Assembly: GCA_933822405.4 (NCBI GenBank)
Contig: CAKOGP040001889.1
Location: forward strand, 1 to 14,712
Reading direction: 5' to 3'
DNA from: Cylindrotheca closterium
Taxonomy: Eukaryota > Bacillariophyta > Bacillariophyceae > Bacillariales > Bacillariaceae
Length of the DNA stretch: 14,712 nt
Shown: positions 1-9,193 of the stretch, piece after piece
Position numbering within the stretch: position 1 is the first letter of the stretch
How the letters are laid out: each line of letters starts with the position of its first letter
Made by a program: the position numbers and the translations under genes
The notes under the pieces: model-generated
Database searches by the model: none
The model's input: the letters and a program-made list of their open reading frames with translations, nothing else
What the model was told of the DNA's origin: nothing

Positions 1-2634
1 GAAGCGCAATGTAACCTCGATAGTTTATCCGAGCTTGTGAAGCTTGGATTCCGTGTTGTTATGGACACTGACATTGAAAACTCCTTCATCGTTACGAAGG
101 GGGAACAGAGAATGAGGTATGTGCATCGAAACGGATTGTATACTTTCGTGCCCGATGGTAGGGCAGAGAGTGATGAAGGATCCGAATACTCTGAATGTGA
201 ATACAGAGAATGCGGAAATGGTGACTGTGACGCGATTGGTGTCGCACACACCGAATGCCATAAATGCGGTGTTATTTTCTGTGGTAGAATTTTTAAAATT
301 AGCTATTCCGATTCCGATTATTGTGGCATACAGACGGTACGGGAGAATATCGAAGGGTTCACTGATAAACAAGTTGAGCGGGCTAGTCGTGCACGATCAG
401 TGTATCATATGGCTGGTGCACCAGGAGTTCAAGCGTTTTGCATTGCAGTAAGATCTGGTCTGTTCAAGAACTGCAACGTGAATGAAGAAGATGCAATCAT
501 TGCCAAAAAAATATATGGACCTGGTTCTTTGGTCCTAAAAGGAAAGACGAAGCGTCCCACACCTGAAGGAGTGCGGGATGACTGGATAGAAATACCAAAG
601 GAGTTATTAATGCACAATCTGAATGTTGTGCTGCACATTGATCTTGTTTTTGTTAACAATTCATTCGGCCTCACGACCATTGATGGGAGTGTGAGATACC
701 GGTGCTATATACCCTTGGCTTCACGATCCAAAACAACATTGTACGACGCAATTGATAAATGCTTTCGAATATATAATGCACGTGATTTCACAGTGGAAAA
801 GATTTACTGCGATGGGGAGTTCCTTCCGGTATTTGAACCCATGAAAGACGAACTTGAAGTTCATATGAATTACGCCAGCAGAGGCAAACATGATCCGAAA
901 GCGGAACAAAATAATCAGCATTTAAAGGCACTGTTTCGGGTTCACTTTAACCGAATGCCATTCAAGGCAATTCCAAAGAAGTTAACTGTGGCACTTATGG
1001 CACGAGTCGTTAAAATATCCAACTACTATCCGGCAAAAGGTGGGTTGTCTGCATACTACAGCCCGCATATGATTATGCATCAACGAATGGTTGATGCCTC
1101 CAACAAATTTGTCGCTGAGATTGGTGCCTATGTCCACGGATATGGTCATGACACCAAGAATAATATGGCTGCTCGAACGATCGAAGGTGTTTACATGGGA
1201 CCCACCGACAATATTCAAGAAGGGCACCGTATCTATGATCTGAACACAAAGTGCGAAGCACGACGTGCAAAAATCAAGGTTCTTCTGATGACTGACCAAG
1301 TCATCAAGATTATCGAAGAAGACGCAAGATTGGAAGGAGTTACGGAATTGCGCACCTATTCCAAGCGTAATGGCGAGCTAATCCTCGATGGTGATTTGCT
1401 CAAAGGAGTGGACCCAGATGAACTGTGGGATGAAAACTACGTACCAGTAAACGAAATCGAAAGACTGAGTGATGTAACCCTCCGAAATGAAAATATTCCA
1501 GATGACAAACTTGATGAATTACTAATGGATGCTGAAGCAGACATCATGGAAGCGAGGTTCGACAGGGACAGAAACCCAAGATACGATAGCGAAGCAAATC
1601 AATATGAAGACGAGCTAGAGGACGAAATGTTCGACAGAATGTTCAAGAAGATTAAGGCTAAACAAGATGCTGAAGATCTGATGGACGAAGACTACCAAGA
1701 ACACGAATGGATAACGGCCAATGAGGACATGGACGACGAAGACGAATACGAGTCTGAACTAGACGATGAAGAAACCAAGCAAATGTTAGACGAACTGGCA
1801 GCTGAGTTAGTGGAACTTGGAAAACCAGACAAAGAAGAGGTTCTGTTTGAGTTTGATGACGACACACAAGAAGATGTGGAAGTTGAATCAGAAGAGGAAG
1901 ATGGTGTCGCTCGCGCAGGAGTGAGATTCGCGGACACAGATAATGATGAGTCCAACACCGAAGGAATTGTAAGAAGCTACAGTGACGACGGTGTCGAAGT
2001 TGGAGCGAAATGGGTACTTCGCCCAAGACACAATCGATCCTACTTCTCACAAGGGGTAAAAATGAGACCCACTGAGAGATACAGAAGAGAGAAATCAAGA
2101 TTTGGACAGAGATACCTGCAAAAAAGGAATCCGCCTGTGACAAACGTTCTGAGAAACAGGCGTGCAATGAGAAGAAAAGCACGAATGAAAAGACTCCGAG
2201 TATCGCTGTATCAAGCAATTAAGAAACGAATTGACACGCAAAGAAATGGAGCACAGTTGCAAGGAAACCTTAAGCACGAGCGTTCCATCCGAGAACGCGT
2301 GCACAATTTGGCATTCCAACAAGTCGGGAACACAAACAAAGGCAAATATGACGCTGACGAAGCGTTGGTAGTCGCTCGTGTTATTCAACAAATACGCGAG
2401 GGTGTCAACGGTGGTATCAATGGACAAGACGGAGTCTCGTTCATTCAGCAATACTATCTGAATAAAGGACTGAAAATATTCAAGGAGCGAGGTAAAGACG
2501 CGGCCATGAAAGAACTTGACCAATTAATCAAGCGCAGTTGCTGGACACTGATCAGTATTGAGAAACTAAAACCAACCGAAAGAAAGAAGGCCGTAGATGC
2601 GATGATGCTACTTGCCAAAAGAATGATGGCGTAA
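1..2634 (+). pseudogene. E1 pol: gag-pre-integrase, integrase core and acidic/basic linker (5' partial)
   Basis: This frame is open from the first base to the TAA at 2632-2634, 877 codons; the start codon lies outside the window. The early part (about codons 95-165) has the copia pre-integrase layout, with a block like TVRENIEGFT and a His/Cys pattern (HMAGAPG...FC...KNC). The integrase core keeps its three acidic residues: Asp at 640-642 (HIDLVF), Asp at 811-813 (CDGEF) and Glu at 904-906 (KAEQNN). The spacing equals that I recall for diatom relatives. A very acidic stretch (about 1490-1910) then gives way to a basic one (about 2010-2290) and to a short HNLAFQQ block before RT. The frame is otherwise clean, and the missing base near 2622 that ends it looks like a late event. 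The product would insert element cDNA into the host genome. Confidence 0.85.
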
Positions 2635-3429
2635 CAATCAAAGGGCGGTGTGTATTCAAAGGTAACGAGACCCGGGATTGGTTGTCTCGTGAGGACACTG
2701 CAAGTCCCACAGCTTCGCATGAAGCTAATATCTGCACGGGTGTAATTGATGCCCATGAAGGTAGAAACGTCATGTCAATGGATATACCTAACGCGTTTAT
2801 CCAAACATTGATGCCCAAGCAGGAAGAAGGAGAAGATTGAGTAATAATGAAAATTACTGGGCTGCTGGTCGACTACATGATTGACCTAGATCCGACATAT
2901 TGGGATTTTGTAGTAATCGAAAATGGACGTCGAGTGATCTATGTTGTGATCCTCCGTGCTATTTATGGGATGTTATCAGATTTCATGTTGACGATCTTAT
3001 GTCAAGTCACATGGATCCGAAAGTAAATGACAAATTTGCTGAATGGTTGAACATGAGATATGGTTCGATACAGCCAAATTTGCTGAATGGTTGAACATGA
3101 GATATGGTTCGATACAGCCATGTAAGATCGTCAGAGGAAAGATACACAGATATCTTGGAATGTCTTTGGATTTCTCGGTGAAAGGAAAACTCAAGATCCG
3201 CATGGACGACTATGTCAAGAACATGTTGGAAGATTTTCTTATCAAGTTCAACAAGGATTCAAAGCAGGAAACACCAGCTGGTAATGATTTACTGGAAGCT
3301 GGTAAAGGAAAGTTACTCAGTGCTGAGTACTGTCAGATCTTCCATACTACTGTTGCAAGGGGACTTTACGTCTCTAAGAGAGCTCGTTTGGATATCCATC
3401 CAACAATTACTATTCTTGCCTCGAGAGTT
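2635..3429 (+). pseudogene. E1 reverse transcriptase, rearranged remnant
   Basis: RT resumes in frame 3 at 2643 with GRCVFKGNETRDW, reached by restoring one base near 2622. Motif A is present (MDIPNAF, 2772 on), then an in-frame TGA at 2838-2840 and the LRAIYGML block ending near 2978. The next bases switch to frame 2 and give FHVDD, with the catalytic Asp pair at 2990-2995. The stretch that normally separates these blocks, roughly 35-40 residues in relatives I recall, is missing, so a deletion junction lies at about 2976-2981. A 44-bp tandem duplication then moves the frame to 1, where the palm/thumb segment (HRYLGMSLDF to IHPTITILASRV) continues to a TGA at 3430-3432. No active enzyme is possible. 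Confidence 0.8.
3031..3118 (+). repeat. 44-bp perfect tandem duplication in E1 RT
   Basis: 3031-3074 is repeated exactly at 3075-3118, and both copies encode the FAEWLNMRYGS segment just after the RT catalytic motif. Forty-four is not a multiple of three, so the second copy shifts the frame from 2 to 1. The two copies are identical, so the event is recent or has been homogenised. Confidence 0.95.
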
Positions 3430-3432
3430 TGA

Positions 3433-4270
3433 GAACCTACAGAGTCTGATTGGAAGAAGTGTGTTCGCATGATGCAATATTTGGTTTGTACATCATTGTA
3501 TCACCTGACACTTTCCGCAGAATCACTATGAGTCATGAAATGGATGATCGACACATCATTTGCGCTGCATCCAGATTTCAAGAGCCATACTGGCGGCACT
3601 CTGTCCTTTGGAGGAGGTGCAGCTCAAGTGATGTCAAAGAAACAAAAACTAAACAGCAGAAGCAGTACGGAAGCGGAACTGATTGCTGTTGACGATGTTG
3701 TCACGATGATACTATGGACGAAGTTGTTCATGGAGTGGCGCATCATTTGCGGTGCATCCAGGTTACAAGAGCCATACTGGCGGCACTCTGTCCTTTGGAG
3801 GAGGTGCAGCTCAAGTCACCGCATCATTTGCGGTGCATCCAGATTTCAAGAGCCATACTGGCAGCACTCTGTCCTTTGGAGGAGGTGCAGCTCAAGTGAT
3901 GTCAAAGAAGCAAAAGCTAAACAGCAGAAGCAGTACGGAAGCGGAACTGATTGCTGTTGATGATGTTGTCACAATGATACTATGGACAAAGTTGTTCATG
4001 GAGTGGCAAGGGTATCCAATCAAGAAGAATATCTTGTATCAGGATAATAAAGGCGCGATTCTACTGGAAGAGAATGGTCGCAAGAGCGCGGGCAAAAGAA
4101 GCCGAGCTATCAATACTTGTTATTTCTTTATCACAGATCAAGTTGAGAAAGGAAATGTTAAGATCAAATACTGTCCAACTGACAATATGATTGCGGATTT
4201 TATGACTAAGCCATCGCAAGGTGAGAAATTTTGCAAGTTCAGGAATCTGATTCTTGGTCCACAGGAATAG
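3433..4270 (+). pseudogene. E1 RNase H domain with duplicated modules and element C-terminus
   Basis: Frame 1 continues past the stop at 3430 (EPTESDWKKC) and meets a second TGA at 3529-3531. The RNase H then starts with an Asp at 3550-3552 (MIDTSF). The conserved Glu in SSTEAEL appears twice, once per long module copy, the later one at 3938-3946. The third acidic residue is in YQDNKG (Asp at 4043-4045). The last open frame runs in frame 2 to the TAG/stop at 4268-4270, ending in the usual copia tail (YCPTDNMIADFMTKP). Inserted module copies separate the first Asp from the rest of the domain, in a different frame. RNase H normally removes the RNA template during cDNA synthesis; this copy cannot work as it stands. 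Confidence 0.8.
3554..4006 (+). repeat. Nested direct repeats in E1 RNase H (185-bp long and 76-bp short modules)
   Basis: The 185-bp module at 3554-3738 recurs at 3822-4006 with 7 differences by eye (about 96% identity). Between them, 3741-3816 is a third copy of only the first 76 bp, which carries its own differences (GGTTAC in place of GATTTC). The short copy and the last long copy are offset by 81 bp, exactly 27 codons, so they stay in frame. The first and second copies are offset by 187 bp, which breaks the frame. The copies share the sequence coding for the FAVHPDFKSHTGG-type block. Confidence 0.93.
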
Positions 4271-4379
4271 GTCAGACAGGTATGTATATGTTCAAAAATG
4301 AAAATACAAAACAAAAATAAACAGTGAATGAGAGCATGTCCCATTGCTGCCAATGGTGATTGTCAGAATGGCAGGAGTG

Positions 4380-4625
4380 TGTTGGGATATGACAAAGTAT
4401 GAGTTTTTACATTCCAAAAAGAAACTATTCAAGTACAAAGTTTTCGACACGTACCATCGGACTTTGATCGTTATGTCAGGATTTGACGCAAGTATGCCAG
4501 ACGCAAGTCTGTTGGACAATCTACATCCACACAAAAAGGGAATGACCCTATATAAGTTTGATATTGATGTTGTGTACAATGCCGTAGGGAATAATACAAG
4601 ATGTCCCAAAGTACTGCATTCAACA
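4380..4625 (+). repeat. Candidate 3' LTR of E1
   Basis: A purine-rich run (GGCAGGAG, 4370-4377) lies about 110 bp after the pol stop. TGTTGGGATATG follows at 4380, the kind of start copia LTRs often have. A matching CAACA occurs at 4621-4625, giving a 5-bp inverted end pair and a 246-bp unit. A TATA box sits inside. With no second LTR in the window these ends cannot be confirmed, and the right end is especially uncertain. Confidence 0.4.
4549..4556 (+). promoter_or_regulatory. TATA box inside candidate LTR
   Basis: TATATAAG lies about 170 bp into the candidate LTR, where the U3 promoter of an LTR retrotransposon would be expected. It is a motif match only. Confidence 0.4.
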
Positions 4626-4876
4626 CAGAACTGTCATAGAGGTTGAATCAAGTTCTGTAAACAAGGGATTTTCCAAGGGAAAATTGTTGAACTTACTTTT
4701 GTGATTGAATTATCAATTCAAGCCAAATATAAATCAAATAGGAACAATTTCACTCAAAGTATACCTAGACACAGGAGAACTATTGTTGTGAAAGTGTTGT
4801 ACAGTCGATTACAAATTTAGATTGCAGAGAGTTTGTTCTGAGCGCTAAAGGCACTCACAATAGAACACATTTTGCT
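4626..4876. other. AT-rich spacer, no gene seen
   Basis: About 250 bp between the candidate LTR and the 3' end of the unknown minus-strand gene. I see no coding frame, tRNA or long repeat. A short hairpin (ATTGA-ATTA-TCAAT) occurs near 4705-4718. If the LTR is longer than proposed, part of this belongs to E1. Confidence 0.5.
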
Positions 4877-5285
4877 TTATTCTTTGGTCTTGTGGATGAT
4901 AGAAAAGTGGGCGGCAATGTCGAGTTGGCTTGCCACATTATCGGCCTCAATTGATTCCAATGCTTGAGCTTGGGGGATGTATGCAAACGGAATACCCCAC
5001 AGGCAGTCACACTTTGGCACAGTGATGTGAATCTTCTTGGATAAGACCCCATCAATCAAGACCGTGTGCTCTTTCAACACAAAGACACCCATTGACTTGG
5101 GGTCACTGCCTGACCATCGGCGGTCTGTGCCAGGGCGGGAAGGCCAACCTACATCCACCCTGATTGGGTACAAGAAGTTAATGTGCTTCATAAGCTGGCG
5201 GGCCAACTTCTTCCAATCAACCTTGAGAGGGCACTGAGCCAAAGAACCAATTTTCATCACCACCCCATGTTGGAGAGGAGTAGTA

Positions 5286-5312
5286 GGGGTTGTCAATGAA
5301 CCCAACCCAACT
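5286..5312 (+). repeat. Left terminal inverted repeat
   Basis: 27 bp, paired with 5727-5753 at 26 of 27 positions. Beyond this both arms run into T-rich sequence (on the respective strands), so the match weakens gradually. Confidence 0.93.
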
Positions 5313-5726
5313 CTTTTTTTTTTGGGCAGCTGTGATTGGTCAAGCCAAAAAAGAAAACAGTTGGTTTGGGTCAGGAAAAGAAAAATTGTGCCGAAAAGAG
5401 ACCCAACTATAATATATTTGGGTCTTCAATGACCCGGAGATAATTGATTCGCGGGATAAAAGATTTACAATTCCTGTCCAATGTTTTAGATTTTTATGGT
5501 GTGGAACAGTTCAATTTTGAGTAAACGTGGCCCAAAGTTAAACAAAGAATAGTTGGGTCATGCTATTTTTTGACAACAAATAAGCAAGCAAATATATCTA
5601 GGAGATATCGTACGTCTCCCTAAACTACTGGCTATTTCCCAATAATATTTCGTGGCTTCAAAGGGGGTGGTCAAATATTGGGAAAAATACTGCCCTTCTA
5701 TTGGTCAATAAAAATAAACAAAAAAT

Positions 5727-5753
5727 AGTTGGGTTGGGTTCATTGACAAACCC
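5727..5753 (-). repeat. Right terminal inverted repeat
   Basis: Reverse complement of the left repeat with a single mismatch at the fourth base from the tip. It is followed directly by the TA copy at 5754-5755. Confidence 0.93.
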
Positions 5754-6360
5754 TAGTGTAGCATCCTCCATTGTGTTCACGGAAGGCCGAATGGATACCT
5801 GACTTCACAGTGTTTAAATCTCCCTTGCTTCCAAAGCGCATCCAATCTTTGAGATTACGCTTGCGGACCTTATCAGGGGAGCTGTTGTAGTAGGAGCCAT
5901 TGTCATATGACATGTTGACATAGCGCTTGATGTCGGCCACAGACCTGAGCTTGGAAGTCACATCTTCAGGGGTGCAGATCCACCACCTGCGCTTTCAAAA
6001 GTTCGCCTTGGTATCTGAGAGGAGGGGAAGGACAGTTAAATCCTTGTTGGAATAGGTGATGGCTTTGAGCATGCCCGGTTGAATAGCCTGGATCATCTTC
6101 TGAGCGATCGTCGATTGGCTACCTTCGGCGGCCGTGGCAGCCCACCGTATCACACCATGACATTAAAGTAACTCAAGGCCGAGAACGGCAGGTTAGAGGA
6201 CCCCAATTGGAGTAGTCTAGTAATTTTGGCCTCTTCCGTTTCATGAAGGGGGGGAGATTGGCCGCATCGCTGTAGGTCAGGGCGGAATCAGCCGGAGGGA
6301 GCTTGAGAAGAGGCTTCATAGGCTAGGCTGGTTTCTTGGCAACCACCCTGTTGTTGTGCT

Positions 6361-6400
6361 TGGGATTGTTGGGAGTGACTTGGGATTGTTGGGAGTGACT
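6361..6400 (+). repeat. 20-bp perfect tandem duplication
   Basis: The unit TGGGATTGTTGGGAGTGACT occurs twice in a row and a third partial copy (TGGGG) begins after it. It lies in the low-complexity part of the unknown gene. A 20-bp gain is not a multiple of three, so it disturbs the reading frame unless compensated elsewhere. Confidence 0.95.
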
Positions 6401-7590
6401 TGGGGTGGTTGGTTGGGAGGGACTGGCGGGTTCGCTTCTTGGGGCCATCAGCAAATGCCGCCAAATGGGCAGACGATGCCTTCACCTGTCGTTCTGCAGG
6501 TGCAGGCTCTAACATGTCCTCATCGGCAGCTATGGTTTGCCTGGCCAAAGCATCCATTCTGGTAAAGATGATCGCACCTACTGGGGGAGGATCCTCGTCC
6601 AGTAGGACCATTGCCATCTGGGAATCACCATTTTTGTCAACAGTTGGGGTGTTGGAAGAGGTAGTTTGTTCACAGGCTTTCTTGGACTTGTTGACGGCGG
6701 CAGCCTTCAACTTTTTTAAATTCATTGTGGCGCTGGATCAACCGCATTTCTTCAGATGCTTCTTTGGAGACCGGATCGCGGGAAGAGTCCGCCCAAGGCG
6801 CTGCAATCAACCAGATCAAAGGAAGAGGATTTTCCAAAAACCGAAGATGAGGATTGTATGGGTCCTCCTTGTTCCAGTATGATTGACTGTTGAATTTATT
6901 GTCAACTGGATCATTATACCCAAAGATCATCAAGGGGCATTGGGTTACCAGTCCAAAGAGGAAGGCACGGCTTTCCCAATCATTGTCAAACTGTGGAGTC
7001 CCTTTGTCAGCAAGAAGGCGCGGGTCCAGCAGGTTTTCCATCCAGACTTCAAGTGCATCGTACTGGTTATTGCACATTTTGAAGGTTGCAATACCCTTTT
7101 CCTCCCAGGACTTAGCATCTGGATAATCGGAATACGATTCTGCATATCCAGTGCAAGAGCCATTCCATTTATCGGCATTGTTGACATCGTCGTCCCATTT
7201 AGTAAACAGTGCTCCAGAGACAGGCGAGCTGCGGGTGCAATAGGCCAATTTACGAATCGAGCAAACGACATTGACCGTGTCTTTGATACGCATAGTGTAG
7301 AGGGACCAAAGTAGTTTGACAATTGCCGTAGTTTGTCCATTGGGGTCAGGTTCCTTGGAGAGTTCCAGAAAGCTAGAAAAGCCAGTTTTGACTCCCTGTT
7401 TTTGCTCTGCAAGAGGCTTTCGTTGTCCCAATGTGGAAATCTTATCAACGTCTGTTCTGTGAGCGCGTGATGATGAAAATCGGCTCCTATGCGTTAGATT
7501 GAGTAGTGAGGTACGAGAGATTCGGGACGAAAACGAGTACGATGACAAACATGGGGATTTTACAAGATGTGTGCAAATCTCTAGGTTAAA

Positions 7591-7779
7591 CTATCTAACG
7601 TACAAATGACGGACACTCTCTGGTCCAATTAACGGTCCCCTCAAGGTGATACTGATGTATCAGAGAACCTTGTACTCCGAATTGGGCTAATATCAACCGT
7701 ACCCCCTCTTGGGAGGACGTATCATCCAATACTGTCCAAGACTGACAATATCCGGCGACAGATGAAGACGTTTCCAAAA
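7591..7779 (-). other. 3' end of E2: possible polypurine tract and partial LTR
   Basis: On the minus strand, after the E2 pol stop, a purine run AAGAGGGGGT (7701-7710 on the plus strand) precedes GGTTGATATTAGCCC. A polypurine tract next to the 3' LTR is expected at this place in a copia element. No second LTR copy occurs in the window, so neither the start nor the end of an LTR can be fixed. An open frame that extends the RNase H region through here looks accidental. Confidence 0.35.
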
Positions 7780-8497
7780 TTAAATCAAAAGAGCAAGTTT
7801 TCCATTTTGCTTTGCTTTCCACATGATGTGTTCAATAAGACGATCACGAACAGGTCCAGGTTGGATCTTGGTTAAAACATCGGCCAAGTTCTCATCGGAA
7901 ATGATCCATTCAATTCGTAGGATATCAATTGCGCATCTGGAGCAAACGTAGTGATATGCGACAGCATTCGATTTCTTTTTCAATTGAGATTCAGGAACAC
8001 TTGAGTTCTTGACAACGGACATGTTGTCAATACAGGTATGACAATAACCTTGGATTGGGACGCCAATCATTCTGAGCTTGAATCGTAGTCCCTCAAGTAA
8101 TTCAACACCTGTCTTTAGAGCAGAAAACTCAGAACCAAAACTGCTTGTCTCGACACTGTTCTGCTTTTTTGAATACCAGATAATAGGAGCTTTGTTAACA
8201 AAGATCAATACTCCTGTTCTTGATTGATGAGTAACAACGTTAGCAGCATGAGATGCATCAACAAACATAGTAAACTCTACCACTTTGCCAAGAGGTGTAG
8301 GCATGTCAGTTGGGAGTTCATCCTTAGTGAATTCATAGAACTGTGAGTAATCAGCTTTCTTTAATGGTCTCAGATGATCAGCGTAACCACAATTCATCAC
8401 AAGTATACGATCAGGATGCTTCTGTAAATAGGCAAAAATATGTAAGGCAGCATGAAAGTGACCTTCACGAGGCATTGCATTGTAAGATGAGAGCATA
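7780..8497 (-). pseudogene. E2 RNase H and C-terminus
   Basis: Starts after a one-base loss near 8497-8500 that puts MLSSYNAMPREGHFHAAL out of frame with RT. The RNase H acidic residues are all visible: Asp in FVDASHA (8257-8259), Glu in SSFGSEFSAL and Asp in CIDNMSV. The C-terminus (ISDENLADVLTKIQPGPVRDRL) is the usual copia ending. The domain is intact within its own frame and is broken only by its loss of connection to RT. Confidence 0.85.
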
Positions 8498-9193
8498 GAA
8501 CTTCGGCGGCAACATCGATACGACCAAGTTCCACAAGCCAGCGCAGAATACCAATGAGCTGCATGTAAAGTATTGCAGTATCATCATTGACAAAAGGAGT
8601 AGAATCAAGTTCCGGCTTGTATCCAGTGGGTAAAGTTGAATAAACCTTTTTCTTCAAAGTCAGTTGCATTGGCGCAATTTGCTTCTTGACAACTCGTAAT
8701 GACTCTTGTAGATATGCTTCAGATCCAATAGCCCAGGTAAAATAATCATCACCATCCAACTTGTGCTTTGAGATTGTTCCACCAAGATACGTGGTCAGGT
8801 TTTAAAACAAAGAAATTGTTGAGTTTGTCCATACTAGCTTTTGGATTCTCCGAAATATGCAATGGCATCATCAGTATAGACTAAAATATACTCATAATAC
8901 TTCGAACCATCTTTGCGTTGACAAGGACAACGCCAAACATCCATATCTCCGCGACATGGTTGGAACTCCAATTGTTCCTTCAAAACGTCTGCACAGAGGC
9001 TCCTCCATGCGAATCCCAAACTTTTGAGTCCGTAAACGGCTTTAACCAGGATAGCTTTCTTCCCGGCATATTCTCCAAACTCCTTCCCTAAAATACAACA
9101 AACTTTCTCGGTACATTTGGCATTCAGATATGCACCGGAGACGTCAGCACTCAAAACATTCAAACCATTCAAAGCAGCAATAACAAAAGCAAG
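8498..9193 (-). pseudogene. E2 reverse transcriptase, palm to connection region
   Basis: After the TGA at 9194-9196 the same frame continues with LAFVIAALNGLNV and motif A (SADVSGAYLNA). The catalytic YTDD is at 8867-8878. An extra base at about 8853-8855 shifts the frame after DAIAY, and another near 8791-8795 shifts it again before YLGGTISKHKLDGDDY. The thumb/connection part (AYLQESLRVVKKQ to LGRIDVAAEV) then runs to the frameshift near 8498. In E1 the two Asp of the active site sit in FHVDD; here they are in YTDD, one more sign of separate lineages. Confidence 0.85.

Larger units (their letters stand above)
1..4625 (+). mobile_element. Ty1/copia retrotransposon E1, 3' part (CoDi-like), degenerate
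   Basis: Seen: in order on the plus strand are a gag-pre-integrase region, an integrase core, a long charged linker, RT fragments, an RNase H and a candidate 3' LTR. Integrase before RT is the copia order, which excludes gypsy. Wording such as the RT block MDIPNAFIQT and the RNase H block KSHTGGTLSFGGGAAQ matches, from memory of the family, copia elements of diatoms. The 5' LTR, gag and protease lie outside the left edge, so the two LTRs cannot be compared. The element is dead: one frameshift, three premature stops, an internal deletion and several internal duplications. The right boundary at 4625 is a guess from a TGTTG/CAACA pair. Confidence 0.85.
5286..5753. mobile_element. 468-bp non-autonomous DNA transposon (MITE-like) with 27-bp TIRs and TA target duplication
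   Basis: Seen: 5286-5312 and the reverse complement of 5727-5753 match over 27 bp with one mismatch (GGGG versus GGGT at the tip). Both begin GGG and contain TTGTCAATGAACCC. TA lies on each side (5284-5285 and 5754-5755). Removing the element plus one TA joins the flanking coding frame cleanly (GGCYT then TTPLQHG on the minus strand), strong evidence that this is an insertion. The interior has no ORF of note and is AT-rich with short ACCCAA/TTGGGT motifs. Known: TA duplications are typical of Tc1/mariner-type transposition. Assignment to that superfamily is inference, since no transposase is present. Confidence 0.85.
4877..7590 (-). pseudogene. Broken long gene of unknown function, interrupted by an inverted-repeat element
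   Basis: I do not recognise this protein. Read on the minus strand, frames join into one product of about 700 residues once local lesions are allowed for. The N-terminal part is Ser/Arg-rich (MSSYSFSS-like), then a Trp/Asp-rich region (KWDDDVNNADKWNG, EVWMENLLDPR, IWLIAAPWAD). A low-complexity Lys/Pro/Gln middle follows, then a Trp-rich C-terminal region (RRWWICTPEDVTSK, KIHITVPKCDCLWGIP). The stop is TAA at 4877-4879, overlapping an AATAAA. Lesions: an extra base in the T-run at 6712-6717, a 20-bp tandem duplication at 6361-6400, TAG at 6323-6325, one base lost in the G-run 6248-6254, two extra bases at 6150-6156, TGA at 5995-5997, and the insertion at 5284-5755. The frame opens after TAG 7591-7593 but its first in-frame ATG is only at 7291-7293. 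The true 5' end may therefore be cut off by E2 or lie in another exon. It could be a host gene or an unfamiliar transposon gene. Confidence 0.6.

Noticed and set aside
1658..2218. Long minus-strand frames opposite the E1 linker (Ser- and Leu-rich)
   Set aside because: They are the complement of the Asp/Glu-rich coding strand; their low-complexity make-up is explained by that.
2838..3531. The E1 TGA stops as recoded (readthrough or selenocysteine) codons
   Set aside because: They occur together with frameshifts, a deletion and duplications, so ordinary decay is the simpler reading.
3554..3897. Three spaced repeats that could suggest a CRISPR array
   Set aside because: The units are coding RNase H modules with no regular short spacers, and the sequence is eukaryotic.
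4344..4646. 100-residue plus-strand frame across the candidate LTR
   Set aside because: It overlaps the presumed LTR, has no family resemblance, and probably reflects chance.
6356..7314. Plus-strand open frames opposite the unknown gene
   Set aside because: They have no recognisable pattern, while the minus strand reads as a connected protein across lesions.
7595..7822. 75-residue minus-strand frame after E2 RNase H
   Set aside because: It overlaps the end of the real RNase H frame and the polypurine/LTR region, with no conserved pattern.
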